From assembly GCF_050624435.1 (NCBI RefSeq), contig NC_134546.1, forward strand, positions 77,913,700 to 77,977,699: a DNA stretch of 64,000 bases, in the 5' to 3' direction. Positions 21,708 to 31,693 of this stretch are shown here, piece after piece. The notes beneath the pieces were generated by a model that was given only the letters and a program-made list of their open reading frames with translations, was not told the DNA's origin and did not search any database. This DNA is from Tenrec ecaudatus. Lineage: Eukaryota; Chordata; Mammalia; Afrosoricida; Tenrecidae. The translations under genes and the position numbers were made by a program. Position 1 is the stretch's first letter. Each line of letters begins with the position of its first letter.

Positions 21708-22180
21708 ATGTCTGCCTCTTTTGTCCTTTACTTTCTGATGATACCGAGTATCCCATCTGGTCAGTGGCAGGAAACTGAAGTGGGTCACAATAGATTTAAA
21801 GACAGATGGGGTGTTTACTTCTTTTTCTCCAAAAACTCCAGGGGTCCTGACCCAACTGCAGCTACAGGAGTCAGGACCTTAGGTGCTGAGACCTTCACAC
21901 TCTCACCTGAACCATCAGTGGGAACTCCATCACCAGCACCAGTGCTACTTGGGATTGGATCAGGCAGAGCCCAAAGAAAGGTCCTGAGTGGATAGGAAGG
22001 ACCTTCGACAGGTCAGAATGGTTCAGCAAATACCTCATTGATTGTCTAGTCTTCAACCCAGACACATCCAAGAACCAGCTCTCCCTGCAGCTGAACTCCA
22101 TAACCACAGAGGACAGGACTGTTTATAGCTGTGCAAGGAGACACAGAGAGGGGAAGTCAATATGAGCCCTCACACAAACC
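21708..22180 (+). pseudogene. IGHV: IGHV6-like V segment, pseudogene
   Basis: Leader exon 21708-21759 (MSASFVLYFLMIPSIPS type) resembles the IGHV6 leader and uses a GTCAGTG donor. The V exon begins after ACTCCAG near 21842, and mature V (QLQLQESGP) stops at once at TAG. FR1-CDR1 is frameshifted. FR2 reads [19 protein letters not shown], then DRSEWFSKY, and FR3 reads [20 protein letters not shown]; the RTF.RSEW and NPDTSKNQ signatures are of IGHV6. The codon before Cys104 is AGC (YSC rather than YYC). RSS: heptamer CACAGAG (22142-22148, one mismatch), 23-bp spacer, perfect nonamer ACACAAACC (22172-22180). It is paralogous to the deleted copy at 5.7 kb. Confidence 0.92.
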
Positions 22181-22914
22181 ACCCTGCACAACAGCTGGGG
22201 GGCTGAACTGTGAGGCCTTTACATGAGCAAGGAAAGCTCAGGCACAAATGAACAGGCCCAGGATGCCTGTGTGAACACTGATGAGATTTTCTGCTGTGGC
22301 TTGAGCTGGTTTTTTTCCCCACTGCTAAGCAGCAGATTGAGAGGAAACTCCAGTAGGATCTGTTCCATTTTGTCTAAACATTAAAGATAAAAAATATTGT
22401 GAAAGCAAATTTAAAGACAAACATAAACATATTCCAATAAAATAAGTGATGTGAAAGACCTTGTGTATAAAACTCAGGGTGTGTATGTGTGGGGGAGGGG
22501 GGGCTAGGAACAGCCTTGGTGGAGTTCTCACTGACTCTTCTTTACTGTGTATCTTGCACAGTCATGCAAGGCTGTGTCCTAAAGTTTCAATCCATTAATT
22601 TGCAAAGGGACAATATTTTTGAAATTGTCTCTTGAGACCCTCGACCTTGGATTAATTAAGTAGATTCTGTTGTCTGACCATTGACTGTGTATACAGGTAA
22701 ATCCATTCTGGTATCTTCTCTAGAAACTGGCTAATTCACACCCAGAAAACCTGAAACACAAGTGAGTCTGTACTGGTGGACATATCTGGAGGAGTGTCTT
22801 AGGGATTCAGAGTCAAAAGTCTAGAGATAACCCACTTGAAAATATGGCTCAGGGTGACTGTCCTTTGTCCCATAGGTCGATCTCAGGTACAGTTATAGGG
22901 ACTCCCCGCCCACG

Positions 22915-23130
22915 CCACCAGTTATCAAACATTCAACTCCCTGCTGTTGAGTCAATTAAGACTCATAGCAGCCACACAGGACAAATCATAACTGCCCCTT
23001 TGGATTTCTGAGAATACAACTTTTCAGGATAAGAAAGCTGCATCTTTCTCCAGAGGAGTAGATGGTTGTCTTGAACTGTAGAACTTGCAATTAATAGTGT
23101 GCTGTGCAATCCCCTACACCATAGTATCTC
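22915..23130 (-). mobile_element. AfroSINE, antisense
   Basis: Landmarks: 'tcaactccctgctgttgagtc', 'aattaagactcatagcagcc', 'ggatttctgagaatacaac', 'aacttgcaattaatagtgtg' and a decayed head. Confidence 0.7.
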
Positions 23131-23199
23131 CAAGGTATGGAGGGGTAGTTTTGACCATGCTTATTCTGGGTCTATTTCATTTCTTTTAAAACTTGATGA

Positions 23200-23870
23200 G
23201 CAATTTCTTTTAAAACTTGGAGAGTAATTACTATGTACTTAAAGAAAGGTGCTGGGATCTGAACCAGAATTTCATCACAATTATAGATCACTTTGGGTGT
23301 GTTTTTTTCCCCACAAAATTAAGAATTCCTGTTCATGAACATGACCCTTTTTTCTAATTAGGTGTGTGTCTTTTGGTATCTTATAGTATTGCTTTTTTAT
23401 AGTTCTATTTGTACAATATTCTTGCTTCTATGCTTAGGTTTATTCCCATTTATTTTACCTTACCTGGCTATTGTAAATGGTAGCATTCTTGATATCCTTT
23501 TGAGAGCTTTCTCTATAGGTATGTGGCAATCAAACTTATTTTTCTATGCTGATCTTATAACCTGTGAAATTGCTGAACCTTTCAATTAGTTCTAATAATT
23601 TTCTACTAGGGCTTTTGAGTTTTCTATGTTTAGAGTAATATAGTCAGCAATTATAGAGAGTTTTACTTCTTTGCTGCCATTTTGGATGCCTTCATTTTAC
23701 ATTATATGATTTATAGCTGTAGTTAAGGGTTATGAAACAAGATTGGTATTAAATGGTATCCTTATATGGTTCCAATTTGAAAGGTGAATGCTTTTGTTTC
23801 CTCTCCATTGAGTGAAATGTTTGTCTTTGGCACTTCACTTTGCTATTTTGAGTCCTATTAAATCAGTCTG
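23200..23870 (-). mobile_element. old L1 ORF2 fragment, antisense
   Basis: The T-rich + strand resembles the complement of L1 ORF2 (phrases like 'gtcttttggtatcttatagt' and 'attgtaaatggtagcattct'). A chance open frame on the + strand (23362-23589) reads this complement and is not a gene. Confidence 0.6.
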
Positions 23871-23929
23871 AAATCACAGCAACACTAGAGAAAACAGAAA
23901 GGAGCATAAGTCTTACTTCATCCTCACAG

Positions 23930-24065
23930 TTGTCATGTATGAGGCCATTGTTACAGTTACTGTGCCACTCTATGTTGTTAAAGGTCATTCTTATGCATTA
24001 TCAAGCACAATATCCGGAAACATGTTCAAAGTATTGAGATGAAGTAATCACACATTACTAGTTAG
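23930..24065 (-). mobile_element. RTE LINE fragment, antisense
   Basis: Decayed 'gaggccattgttacagttac', 'attatcaagcacaatatcc', 'aacatgttcaaagtattgag'. Confidence 0.5.
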
Positions 24066-24119
24066 AATTAAGTATTATAATGTCAAACATTACACTCACT
24101 GTCATGGGATTAACTTGGA

Positions 24120-24840
24120 ATATCATGGCTTTCACACTCAGAGATGGAGGTGAGCTTGACTAGTGTGCAGCTACATCATGATGTGAAATTTAAATTGGTC
24201 TGCTACCCTCCAGTAATGAGATGACTTTGTTCTGGAATGATCACACTCAAGTAATGCCATACCCGTCTAGATGCAAAAACTGAACTAATTCAAGGAACTC
24301 CCCTGGCAAAATATTAGCATGTCATGTGCTTGAATTCCTGAATCATATGGAAAATCATGAATCATTTTTGAAAAAGCTTATTCTCCTCAGCAAATTCTGG
24401 CCCAGAGACATCAAGTGACCACCAACTTGTGCTTGAATTTCCCCCATTGACATATGCTGTTTAACTATTGAGTCAATGAGTGGTGTCAACTCTAAGAATG
24501 GAGAAAAATGTTTGTGATCTTTGATATTAATGAGAATGAAATCTGAATGAGCATAACACTTTTAACATGTATAACTAGAGATAGTGCTAGTGATTTTATG
24601 GGCAATAATATGAAAATGTTCCAAAGTCAGAAAATCTGTGAGTTTTGGTAATAAATTTAAGGTTGTGATCCCTGAGCAGTTTGTGGGGAATCATACCTAA
24701 AGCATAAGTAGAGAGGAAGACTTTGGTTGTATGTGCTCAAATTTCAGGGGACCCAGAGTCCTCTGGGTAAAGGACATTTAAAAATGTCTGTGCCTATTCC
24801 ATAAATTTTGAGGACCTGTACGGACTTCATTTAATCCAGA
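24120..24840. repeat. diverged paralogue of 58.49-59.22 kb
   Basis: Collinear short matches with 58490-59225: an 'agagatgaaggtgacctgga' type start, 'caagtaatgccatacc', 'aatctgtgagttttgg', 'agcataa(g/a)t(a/g)gagag', and 'tctgggtaaaggacatttaaaa' against 'cttgggtaaagggcatttaaaa'. It is either an old segmental duplication or an unnamed dispersed repeat. No coding feature is seen in it. Confidence 0.6.
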
Positions 24841-24849
24841 GTGACATTA

Positions 24850-25980
24850 GGTCTCAACTCAATGTACTTTGGTTCAAGATATGAAACACTATCCTTGGTT
24901 CATATCCTTACTTTGCCCTATTAAACAATTATTTCCCACTCCCTTCTCTGATGTAACTTTTTTACTTAAAGTCATGACACTTGACTGGTTTTACGCTCTT
25001 TTGAATGCTCTCTGCCAAACAAAGGGTCTCTCTTCAGATTCTAGCAGTTCTTATAGGGTACAGAGTTACAACCTTGTCTTTTCTGGGGTCCAAATTTTCT
25101 GGGTAGCAGTTTCTTCTTACACTGAGGTTTTCCTTAGCCATCAGGCAGTGGGATGTAATGATAGTGTTGTTTGTAAGAACGGTGGGGTTTGTGATTATCA
25201 TGGCCCAAGTCGGGAAAAGATCTGGCTGATTCACATCAGTAGGAGGCCAATGCCTACTGGGGACATTCTGCCAGATCCTCAGGGCATCTGTGCCTTAATA
25301 AAATACAGAGTCCGAAGTGGAAGACATCTTGTAGTCCCCGCATCTGGCTTATGGCCACCTGACCTTAGGGATATGGACTGAAGTACACCCACCAATACTT
25401 GAGCCATTTACTCAAGCATGCAAGGGGTTTTGTTGGATGTTGTTGCAATTTACAGAGTCAAGAAACACAAGGAAACTTATGTAGGCAAGGAATGGGTGGG
25501 AAATGGTGCTGAATGACATCATGGAAGCGTTGGATATTTGAGGCATCATCAACCCCCAACTCCTTGGAATTGGTCTGGTATTAATATTACTAAAACTTAT
25601 TATTACCACATAGGAAAATTACCAAGGACTTTGAGGAGGTTGAGTAAGAGTCATCCGTGCATAAAGAAAAATTGGGTTTTGGAGAGTGTGAGGTAATGGG
25701 AGATACTCTGGGGTGTGCCTACTGGTTTCAAGGAACTCTATACTGCCCAATCTCCAATGCACAGGATATATAAGAGCCTCAGTCAGGGCAGGAGCAATGA
25801 AGGGCTGGAGGGAGAGAATACTGGGCTCAGAAATGCTGGGCTTTCCTTTGTCCATTCGCACATACCTTTTAGGTGAAGTGCGCTCTCACTGCAGACTAAC
25901 ACACAGATGAGTTCAAAAGAAGAATTACCCTACAATGGCTCAGAAGAAACAAAGGAGCCTCTATTTATAAGCACAAATCT
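24850..25980. other. intergenic, no gene recognised
   Basis: Open frames exist on both strands (up to 170 codons at 24869-25381) but they overlap each other and lack homology, a promoter or splice support. The right end holds the V promoter described next. Confidence 0.4.
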
Positions 25981-25987
25981 CCCTGCT

Positions 25988-25995
25988 ATGCAAAT
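25988..25995 (+). promoter_or_regulatory. immunoglobulin octamer (perfect)
   Basis: ATGCAAAT, exact, 109 bp upstream of the leader ATG at 26104; almost the same spacing as for the 18.75 kb gene. Confidence 0.9.
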
Positions 25996-26103
25996 CATTC
26001 TTTAGGCACATGGTTAAAATCCCACAACTTGGGCACTGAAAGCTATCAGTTCTCTTCTGACAGGCCTGTAGATTCCCTGAGAAAGCACAGTTGGGGGCTA
26101 AAG

Positions 26104-26541
26104 ATGCTGTTGCTATGTGTTCTCCTGTGCCTGGTGACAGTTCCCCAAGGTGATGTTCTCAGATGTCGGTGTTGAGTCTATGGGGATGGTTGTGACTGTG
26201 ACTGACAGAGATCAATTATCTTTATTTACATGAGTCCTATCAGAGGTGCAGCTTCAGGAGTCAGGTCCAGGACTGGTGAAGCCCTCCCAGAAGCTGTCCT
26301 TCATCTGCACTGTCTCGGGTGTCTCCATCTCAAGTAGGAGTTATGACTGGAGCTGGATCCGCCAGACTCCTGGGAAGGGGCTACAGTGGATAGGAAGCTT
26401 ATGGTATAATGGTGGTACAAAATATAACCCGTCTTTCCAAAGCCAACTCTCCATCACCAGAGACACATCGAAGAATCAGTTCTTCCTGCAGCTGAGCTCT
26501 GTGACTGCTGAGGACATGGCCGTTTATTACTGTACAAGGAG
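26104..26541 (+). CDS. IGHV: IGHV2/4-like (clan II) V segment, intact frame, altered splice acceptor
   Basis: Heavy-chain V segment. Leader exon 26104-26149 ([15 protein letters not shown]) is like mouse IGHV2 leaders. Mature V starts at 26243 ([20 protein letters not shown]) and has Cys23 in FICTVS, Trp41 in [16 protein letters not shown], and Cys104 in VYYCTRS. CDR1 is [10 protein letters not shown] and CDR2 LWYNGGT. There is no stop or frameshift. The usual acceptor ACAG|GTGTCC is mutated to ACATGAGTCC. An AG three bases on (exon from 26235) joins in frame, giving VPQ-VLS-EVQL; a second AG (exon from 26244) also joins in frame, giving VPQ-EVQL. So it may be functional with a shortened leader, or impaired. 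Octamer and RSS are perfect. Coordinates enclose both exons and the leader intron. Confidence 0.9.
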
Positions 26542-26580
26542 CACAGTGAGGGGAAGTCAGTGTGAGCCCAAACACAAACC
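26542..26580 (+). other. V recombination signal (23-RSS), perfect
   Basis: Heptamer CACAGTG (26542-26548), 23-bp spacer, nonamer ACACAAACC (26572-26580). Confidence 0.95.
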
Positions 26581-26599
26581 TCCCCTGCAGGGAAGATAA

Positions 26600-27275
26600 T
26601 GAACAGCAGGGGTGGGGGCGCAGGACCCACTTAACAAGGACACCCAGCCCTAGACAAGCAGGCAGAGGTGAATGACGGAGGATTTCCTGTTGGAATTAGG
26701 GCTTCCTTGCTCAGCTTTCAGCATCCCCAGAACAGGTTTCTTTCTTTTTTTCCCCTAAATGTTCTTCCCACTGCAGTCTTGGAAAGAGGAACTAGAATTC
26801 TCTGTTTGCAGTACAGATATTAAAAGTCACAATGATTCTCCATTGTCATCCTATGTGATTCATTTTCCTTCTTGACAGCAGATTATTTTGGTCATTCTCT
26901 CCCTGTTAGTCAAAGTATGTTGACAATGAAATACAGACATTTATAGATTCATGAGTGAAATGCATGATTTTAAAAGGCCTGAGCTCATTGCTCTCTTAAA
27001 GCCCAGGATAACACATCTCTGGATGTGTCTCTCTGCAATGTGCACTGTGGATACTGATTGATTAATATTCTTATGTCTGAGAAAATAATTGTAGTGACTT
27101 CTGGTGCTAAACTTGTGACATGACTTTTGTGAAATTACTCTTTGGGGTCATAATGAAGCAATCACTCAATGGAAGGACAACTTTGATTCCAAAATAAAAC
27201 AGCAGATGTGTCACAAGAAGAGGAAATGGCAGACCAATATCTCAGAATGCTCTTTAGAATTGAGAATAATGAGAT
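26600..27275. other. V 3' flank and intergenic
   Basis: A G-rich phrase GCAGGGGTGGGGGCGCAGG near 26606 may be a decayed counterpart of the CTCF-like motifs seen after other V segments. Otherwise nothing recognisable. Confidence 0.35.
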
Positions 27276-27279
27276 GTCT

Positions 27280-27515
27280 CACATATTTTGAACATGTTTT
27301 CAGGGCAACCAGTTCCTAGAGAAGGACATCTTGTATTGTAGAGTGTCAGCAAAATAGAAGAATACCCTGAATTAGATGCACAGAGTGACTGCAAAAATGG
27401 TCTCAGACTTAGGTGCAAATGAGGACGGTTCAGGACTTCTCAGTTTATGTATTTGTTCTGTTGTACACAGAGGCACGGAGTATAAAACTTACTCAAAAGC
27501 AACCAGCAACATCCC
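27280..27515 (+). mobile_element. RTE LINE 3' end, sense
   Basis: Decayed RTE 3' phrases: 'ttcctagagaaggacatctt', 'gactgcaaaaatggtctcag', 'aatgaggacggttcaggac', 'ctgttgtacacagaggcac'. Confidence 0.6.
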
Positions 27516-27854
27516 TGATAATGAGTTACAGGAATTGAGATTAATTCTGTTAGCCAATTGTGATTACCTAAAATATTACTATAATATACCTCTTTGTATT
27601 TAATATTTAACATTTGATATATATACAATTCCTTATTAAGTTAACCTATATGTAGTTTAATATTTCCATTTTGATACACTTTTGCTTATTCTGGTTTTTA
27701 ATACTTTCTAGATTTTTTTTTCATGTAGGGGTTTATACCTGTTGTATTTTTCTGTTTTTCAATTTATGAAACCCAAGATGGGTAAATCTACAGAGATAAT
27801 AACTAAAATAAGGGTTCCCGGGACCACAGTAAGGGAAATGGGGGTAAAATGGAA

Positions 27855-28434
27855 TGTGATTGGTAGATTTATGTGCCAACCTGGCCAATAGGAACATGTG
27901 GGATTAATAAGGTTGCAGTTTGTTTGGAGAGCAAAGAAATAAATGGCTCAGAAAGGCCGCTGGTATCTCTCTTGCTCTCTGGTGATCAACCCAGTGTGTG
28001 GCTGCCTTAGCTTGTTCTCTTCCTCAACTCCTAAGCTACACTGCCTGTGAGACTGACAACCTGTGGATCATGTCATTAGACCTTAAGTTTCCTTTGAGAC
28101 TAGCTTCGTCACGTTGCTGTTGTAGACATCACTTGAGCTTGGGACTGTAGGAACTTGTCATCCTGCTGACTGTTGGTCACCCACCCTGCTGTTTGCTGCC
28201 TGTGGCCAGACAGTCTGCATTGCTCTATGGAAGACTCAGCTCTCTGCTTCCTTGATCCTGGACCCAGCAGTCGTTGTGAGTTGAAGGACTTCCAGTATAT
28301 TAATTGTCCCATGGAAATGAATTGAACTGAGCCCTCTATACTGCTGTGTGGCCTAATTCGCTGTTACACACACACACAAAAAAAAAATCATAAGTATCCT
28401 GGTTTTGTTTCTCTAGAGAACCCTTTCTAACACA
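27855..28434 (+). mobile_element. LTR, family B (MaLR/ERVL-like)
   Basis: Starts TGTGATTGGTAGATTTATGT and ends TAGAGAACCCTTTCTAACACA (TG...CA), about 580 bp. A reverse-oriented copy of the same family lies at 34170-34706. The 3' end has the MaLR-like 'tctctagagaaccc...aacaca' motif. No internal genes. Confidence 0.65.
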
Positions 28435-28439
28435 GGGAG

Positions 28440-28590
28440 CTAATGTAAAGGATTTCGAGAAGGAAGAAAATGTTTTCAAACTGATTGTGGTAGCAATTGT
28501 GAACACTGCTTGATAAGATTGAATGACAGAATGGTATGATGTCTGGATTTGATTCTAATAAAATGGTTTGAATGAGGGAGAAAAAGAAAA
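28440..28590 (+). mobile_element. L1-type 3' end (subfamily b)
   Basis: A 3' end reading 'aaactgattgtggtagcaat', then AATAAAATGG, found again at 30536-30675 and, more diverged, at 52800-52920. Its placement as a LINE 3' tail is inferred from the shared end and polyadenylation signal. Confidence 0.55.
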
Positions 28591-28754
28591 TGTTTAAGGA
28601 TCTTAGTTGCTGACAAAATGATTTAAAAGGTTTTAATTTTGTATACTTCTGAAAATAACTTCTTAAAATATTTCATATGAAAAATGTACCTAATATTGAT
28701 AACATGCTGTTTCTAATACATATTTCATAATAAATTTTGCCAATTTCTCAGTTT

Positions 28755-28850
28755 AAAAAAGGCAGTGTCTGAAAATAGGGAGGAGATCTACTATGTCCTA
28801 GAGGGTCACTATGAGTCAGAGTTCACTCGCTGCTAGTGTGTTATGGTAAT
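28755..28850 (+). mobile_element. AfroSINE fragment
   Basis: GGGTCACTATGAGTCAGAGT and TCACTCGCTGCTAGTG match the SINE body. Confidence 0.7.
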
Positions 28851-29164
28851 TGAATTTCTCAATTTGTATTTTATTTTGGTTGCTGATCTCCATTAGTTTT
28901 TCTGTGTATTCTGTATTTTGTCTAATCATAGTTAATATTATTGTCAGGAATTGCTCAATTCTTTCCATTATCCTGGTCTCCAAAGAAATTATTACATCGT
29001 GTTTTTATTTTATTTATGCCCTCTTTTTTCTGTAACATTTATGCTATTATTTATAATATTTTAATAACATTAATGGTTTTCCTTTTAAATATACATTTTA
29101 TTGGTTGTTCTTCATTTTTCTATGTAGTTTTATACAAATAAACTTATTTGTCCTTCCAGTTGGT

Positions 29165-29790
29165 TTATTCCTTTTTATATATCATTTTATTGGGGTCTTG
29201 AACAGCTCTTATAACAATCCATACATCCATCCATTGTGTCAAGCACCTTTGTCCATATATTGCCATCATCATTTTCAAAACATATTCTTTCTACTTGAAC
29301 CTTTGATATCAGCTCATTTCCCACCACTTCCACCCTCCCTCATGAAAACTTGATAGTATGTAATATTTTTTCATGCCTTACACAAAACGCTGTCTCCCTT
29401 CACCCACTTTTCTGGTTTTCGTCCCCCTGGGAGGGTGTTATATGTATATCATTGTGATCAGTCCCTCTTTCTCCACCCCCACCTCCCTGCTATCCTTCTG
29501 TATCCCTACTCTTATTATTGATCCCGAGGGTTTTATCTGTCTTGGATTCCCTGTGTTGTGAGCTTTTATTTGTTGCAGTGTACATGTTTTGGTCTACCAG
29601 GATTCGTAAGGTAGAATTGGGGTCATAATAGTGGGAGGGGAGAGCATTAAATAACTAGAGGAAAGTTCTATGTTTCATCGGAGCTATACTGCACCCTGAC
29701 TGGGTCATCTCTTCCTTGTGAACCTGTGAGGGGATGTCCAATCTGTAGACAAGTGGACATTCCCTTATTTTGTAGTGTAAGGTCATCATA
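29165..29790 (-). mobile_element. L1 3' end (subfamily a), antisense
   Basis: The complement reads the same tail as the + oriented copies at 54.1 and 57.3 kb (CATTTTATTGGGGTCTTGAA..., 'cagctcttataacaatccat', and 'tgtccaatctgtagacaag'). Confidence 0.75.
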
Positions 29791-29799
29791 ACATTATAT

Positions 29800-30530
29800 T
29801 TCTGTTGAACCAATTGAGAAGTCACCAGCAAAAGCACAGTTTACACAGAGGCATTGGATGCAACAGCAGTTTGCTCTCACAGAGAAGAGATAGAGCTAGC
29901 TCATCATCAGGTGTGGGCACAAGTCTCCATATTCAGTGGTTTCACCCTGGGGCCAGTGCAGGAATGGTGGTTTGCAAGCATCCCTCTTTTGTGCTGCAGT
30001 TGAAAAACTGTGTTCCCTCCTCAACAGCAAAGATAAAGAAATGGGTTTGTCCTATGAGCTCAAATCTGCTGGAAATAGTGAGTTTGTTTTGTGGTTGCTG
30101 CTGTTTTGTGTGTTCCATGTAATGTGCATAACAATCAGCTTGGGGACTGTTAGCATGTGTTCGTTCAGCTGAAGGTAGAAGGGGTAGGCTGTATGACACC
30201 AGACACTAAAGAGTGTTTTTGAATACAGAAGCCCTGGAAAGGCAGTCATCCAGCAAGGTCATCATATCCCAGTAGTCAGACTGACAATTTGATGCTAATC
30301 ATGTCTGGTTCTGTCATGGACTCCAGAGAAGGAGGCAACAGATTGTCAGCTCCCCCAATTTCCAAATCCTACTGGAGTGTATCTTAGGTATATTTTGTTG
30401 TTGCAGGTAATGCCCTTGAATTTTTGTTATATGTTTTTCTGTTTTACAGTAGATAAAACTTGGGATCGATAAACATATAGAGAAAGCAAGTAGATTAAGG
30501 GTTTCGGTCGGTGGTGGCATGGGAGGGCGT
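29800..30530. other. intergenic, no gene recognised
   Basis: Overlapping short open frames on both strands, none with recognisable homology. Confidence 0.35.
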
Positions 30531-30535
30531 AACGG

Positions 30536-30675
30536 GAGCTGAAGTCAAGGAATTCAAGAAGGAAGATGATGTTTTGAAACTGATTGTGGTAGCAATTGTA
30601 CAATACTGTTTGATGTGAGTGAACTGTGAAATTATATGGTATCTCTATTAGTTCCCAATAAAATGGTTTGGGGGA
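30536..30675 (+). mobile_element. L1-type 3' end (subfamily b)
   Basis: Second copy of the 28440 repeat, sharing 'actgattgtggtagcaattg' and ending AATAAAATGG. Confidence 0.6.
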
Positions 30676-31310
30676 AAATTAAATAAAGATTATTTATTCC
30701 ATTGCTAACAGTTTTTTTGTAAATTCAAGTTCCTGGCAATATCAAAACCTCTTTTACTGTTCATTATTTAAATTTTGCTTGTTTGTTTTTTGAATGTTGT
30801 TATACTTGGATGAATTTCCATCATTTTCTGAATATGTGTGACTATCTGTCACTTATTTTTAACTTAATTTTTCATGATACATATATGTAACAAAAGGCCA
30901 TTTGCAAAATTCTTCTCATGAATAATTCAGTGACATTAGATTATCATTGTGTTAAACAATTACCAATAACTGCAAAGTTCCCTATCAGACATATAACACA
31001 AACCCAGACAAAAAATTCTGGCTTGATAATTTCATCCTTAACATGGATTAAATAGCTATAAATCTATTACTTCAATTACTTTGAATAAAAGTCTGCTTTA
31101 AAAACTTTCCCTCCACCTTTGGAAAGAATAAAGCCTAAACTCTGTTCAATGTCTTTCAGTCAGATATCTTTTTTAATGCATATTTTGTTGTGGCATATCA
31201 ATATCTATATAAATATTGATATTTATAGATCATACTTCCTTCCACTGCAACCAACTTAACCAATTCAGAGTGCTTGCAACCTTCAGCCCTACAAAGCTTT
31301 CAATGTGCGG

Positions 31311-31350
31311 AGAGTCAGTGTGAGACTAGGCATAAAACTAACCTCAAGAA
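31311..31350 (+). pseudogene. possible V-segment RSS ghost
   Basis: GGAGAGTCAGTGTGAGACTA then GCATAAAAC resembles the V spacer and nonamer, and is followed by CCTGCAGGGGTG as in V 3' flanks. No V exon is readable to the left. A CTCF-like motif lies 300 bp downstream. Confidence 0.35.
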
Positions 31351-31646
31351 TAAAGCTGTCCTGCAGGGGTGTTTGAGACCCACTCCCTCCTGGAGCAAGT
31401 GAAGAAAGAAGTGAGGACAGGAGCCTGGGTAAGGACTACAGTGCCTGGTCAGTGAAAACTGCTGTGCTGAGAACTTTGGTAGCTCTACTGCCCATGGCAG
31501 GAAACTGGCTGAGAGAACTCCAGGGAACACCTCTGACAATGAGCACGAATGCTTTGGATCAGAGAAAATGTTTCTCTGTGGTCCCCAAAAGGTGAAAGAC
31601 AGTGTAAGCTCATCAAACATATCTCTTGTGTGTGATGGGATGCTGT

Positions 31647-31663
31647 CACCAGGGGGCTCTCAG
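31647..31663. promoter_or_regulatory. CTCF-like motif
   Basis: CACCAGGGGGCTCTCAG, a CTCF-like core with CTCT in place of CGCT. Confidence 0.4.
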
Positions 31664-31693
31664 AATACATTGATCCAACATACACCTGGGTAC

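Noticed and set aside
24869..25381. 170-codon + open frame
   Set aside because: No recognisable domain, signal or splice structure; overlaps an opposite-strand frame.
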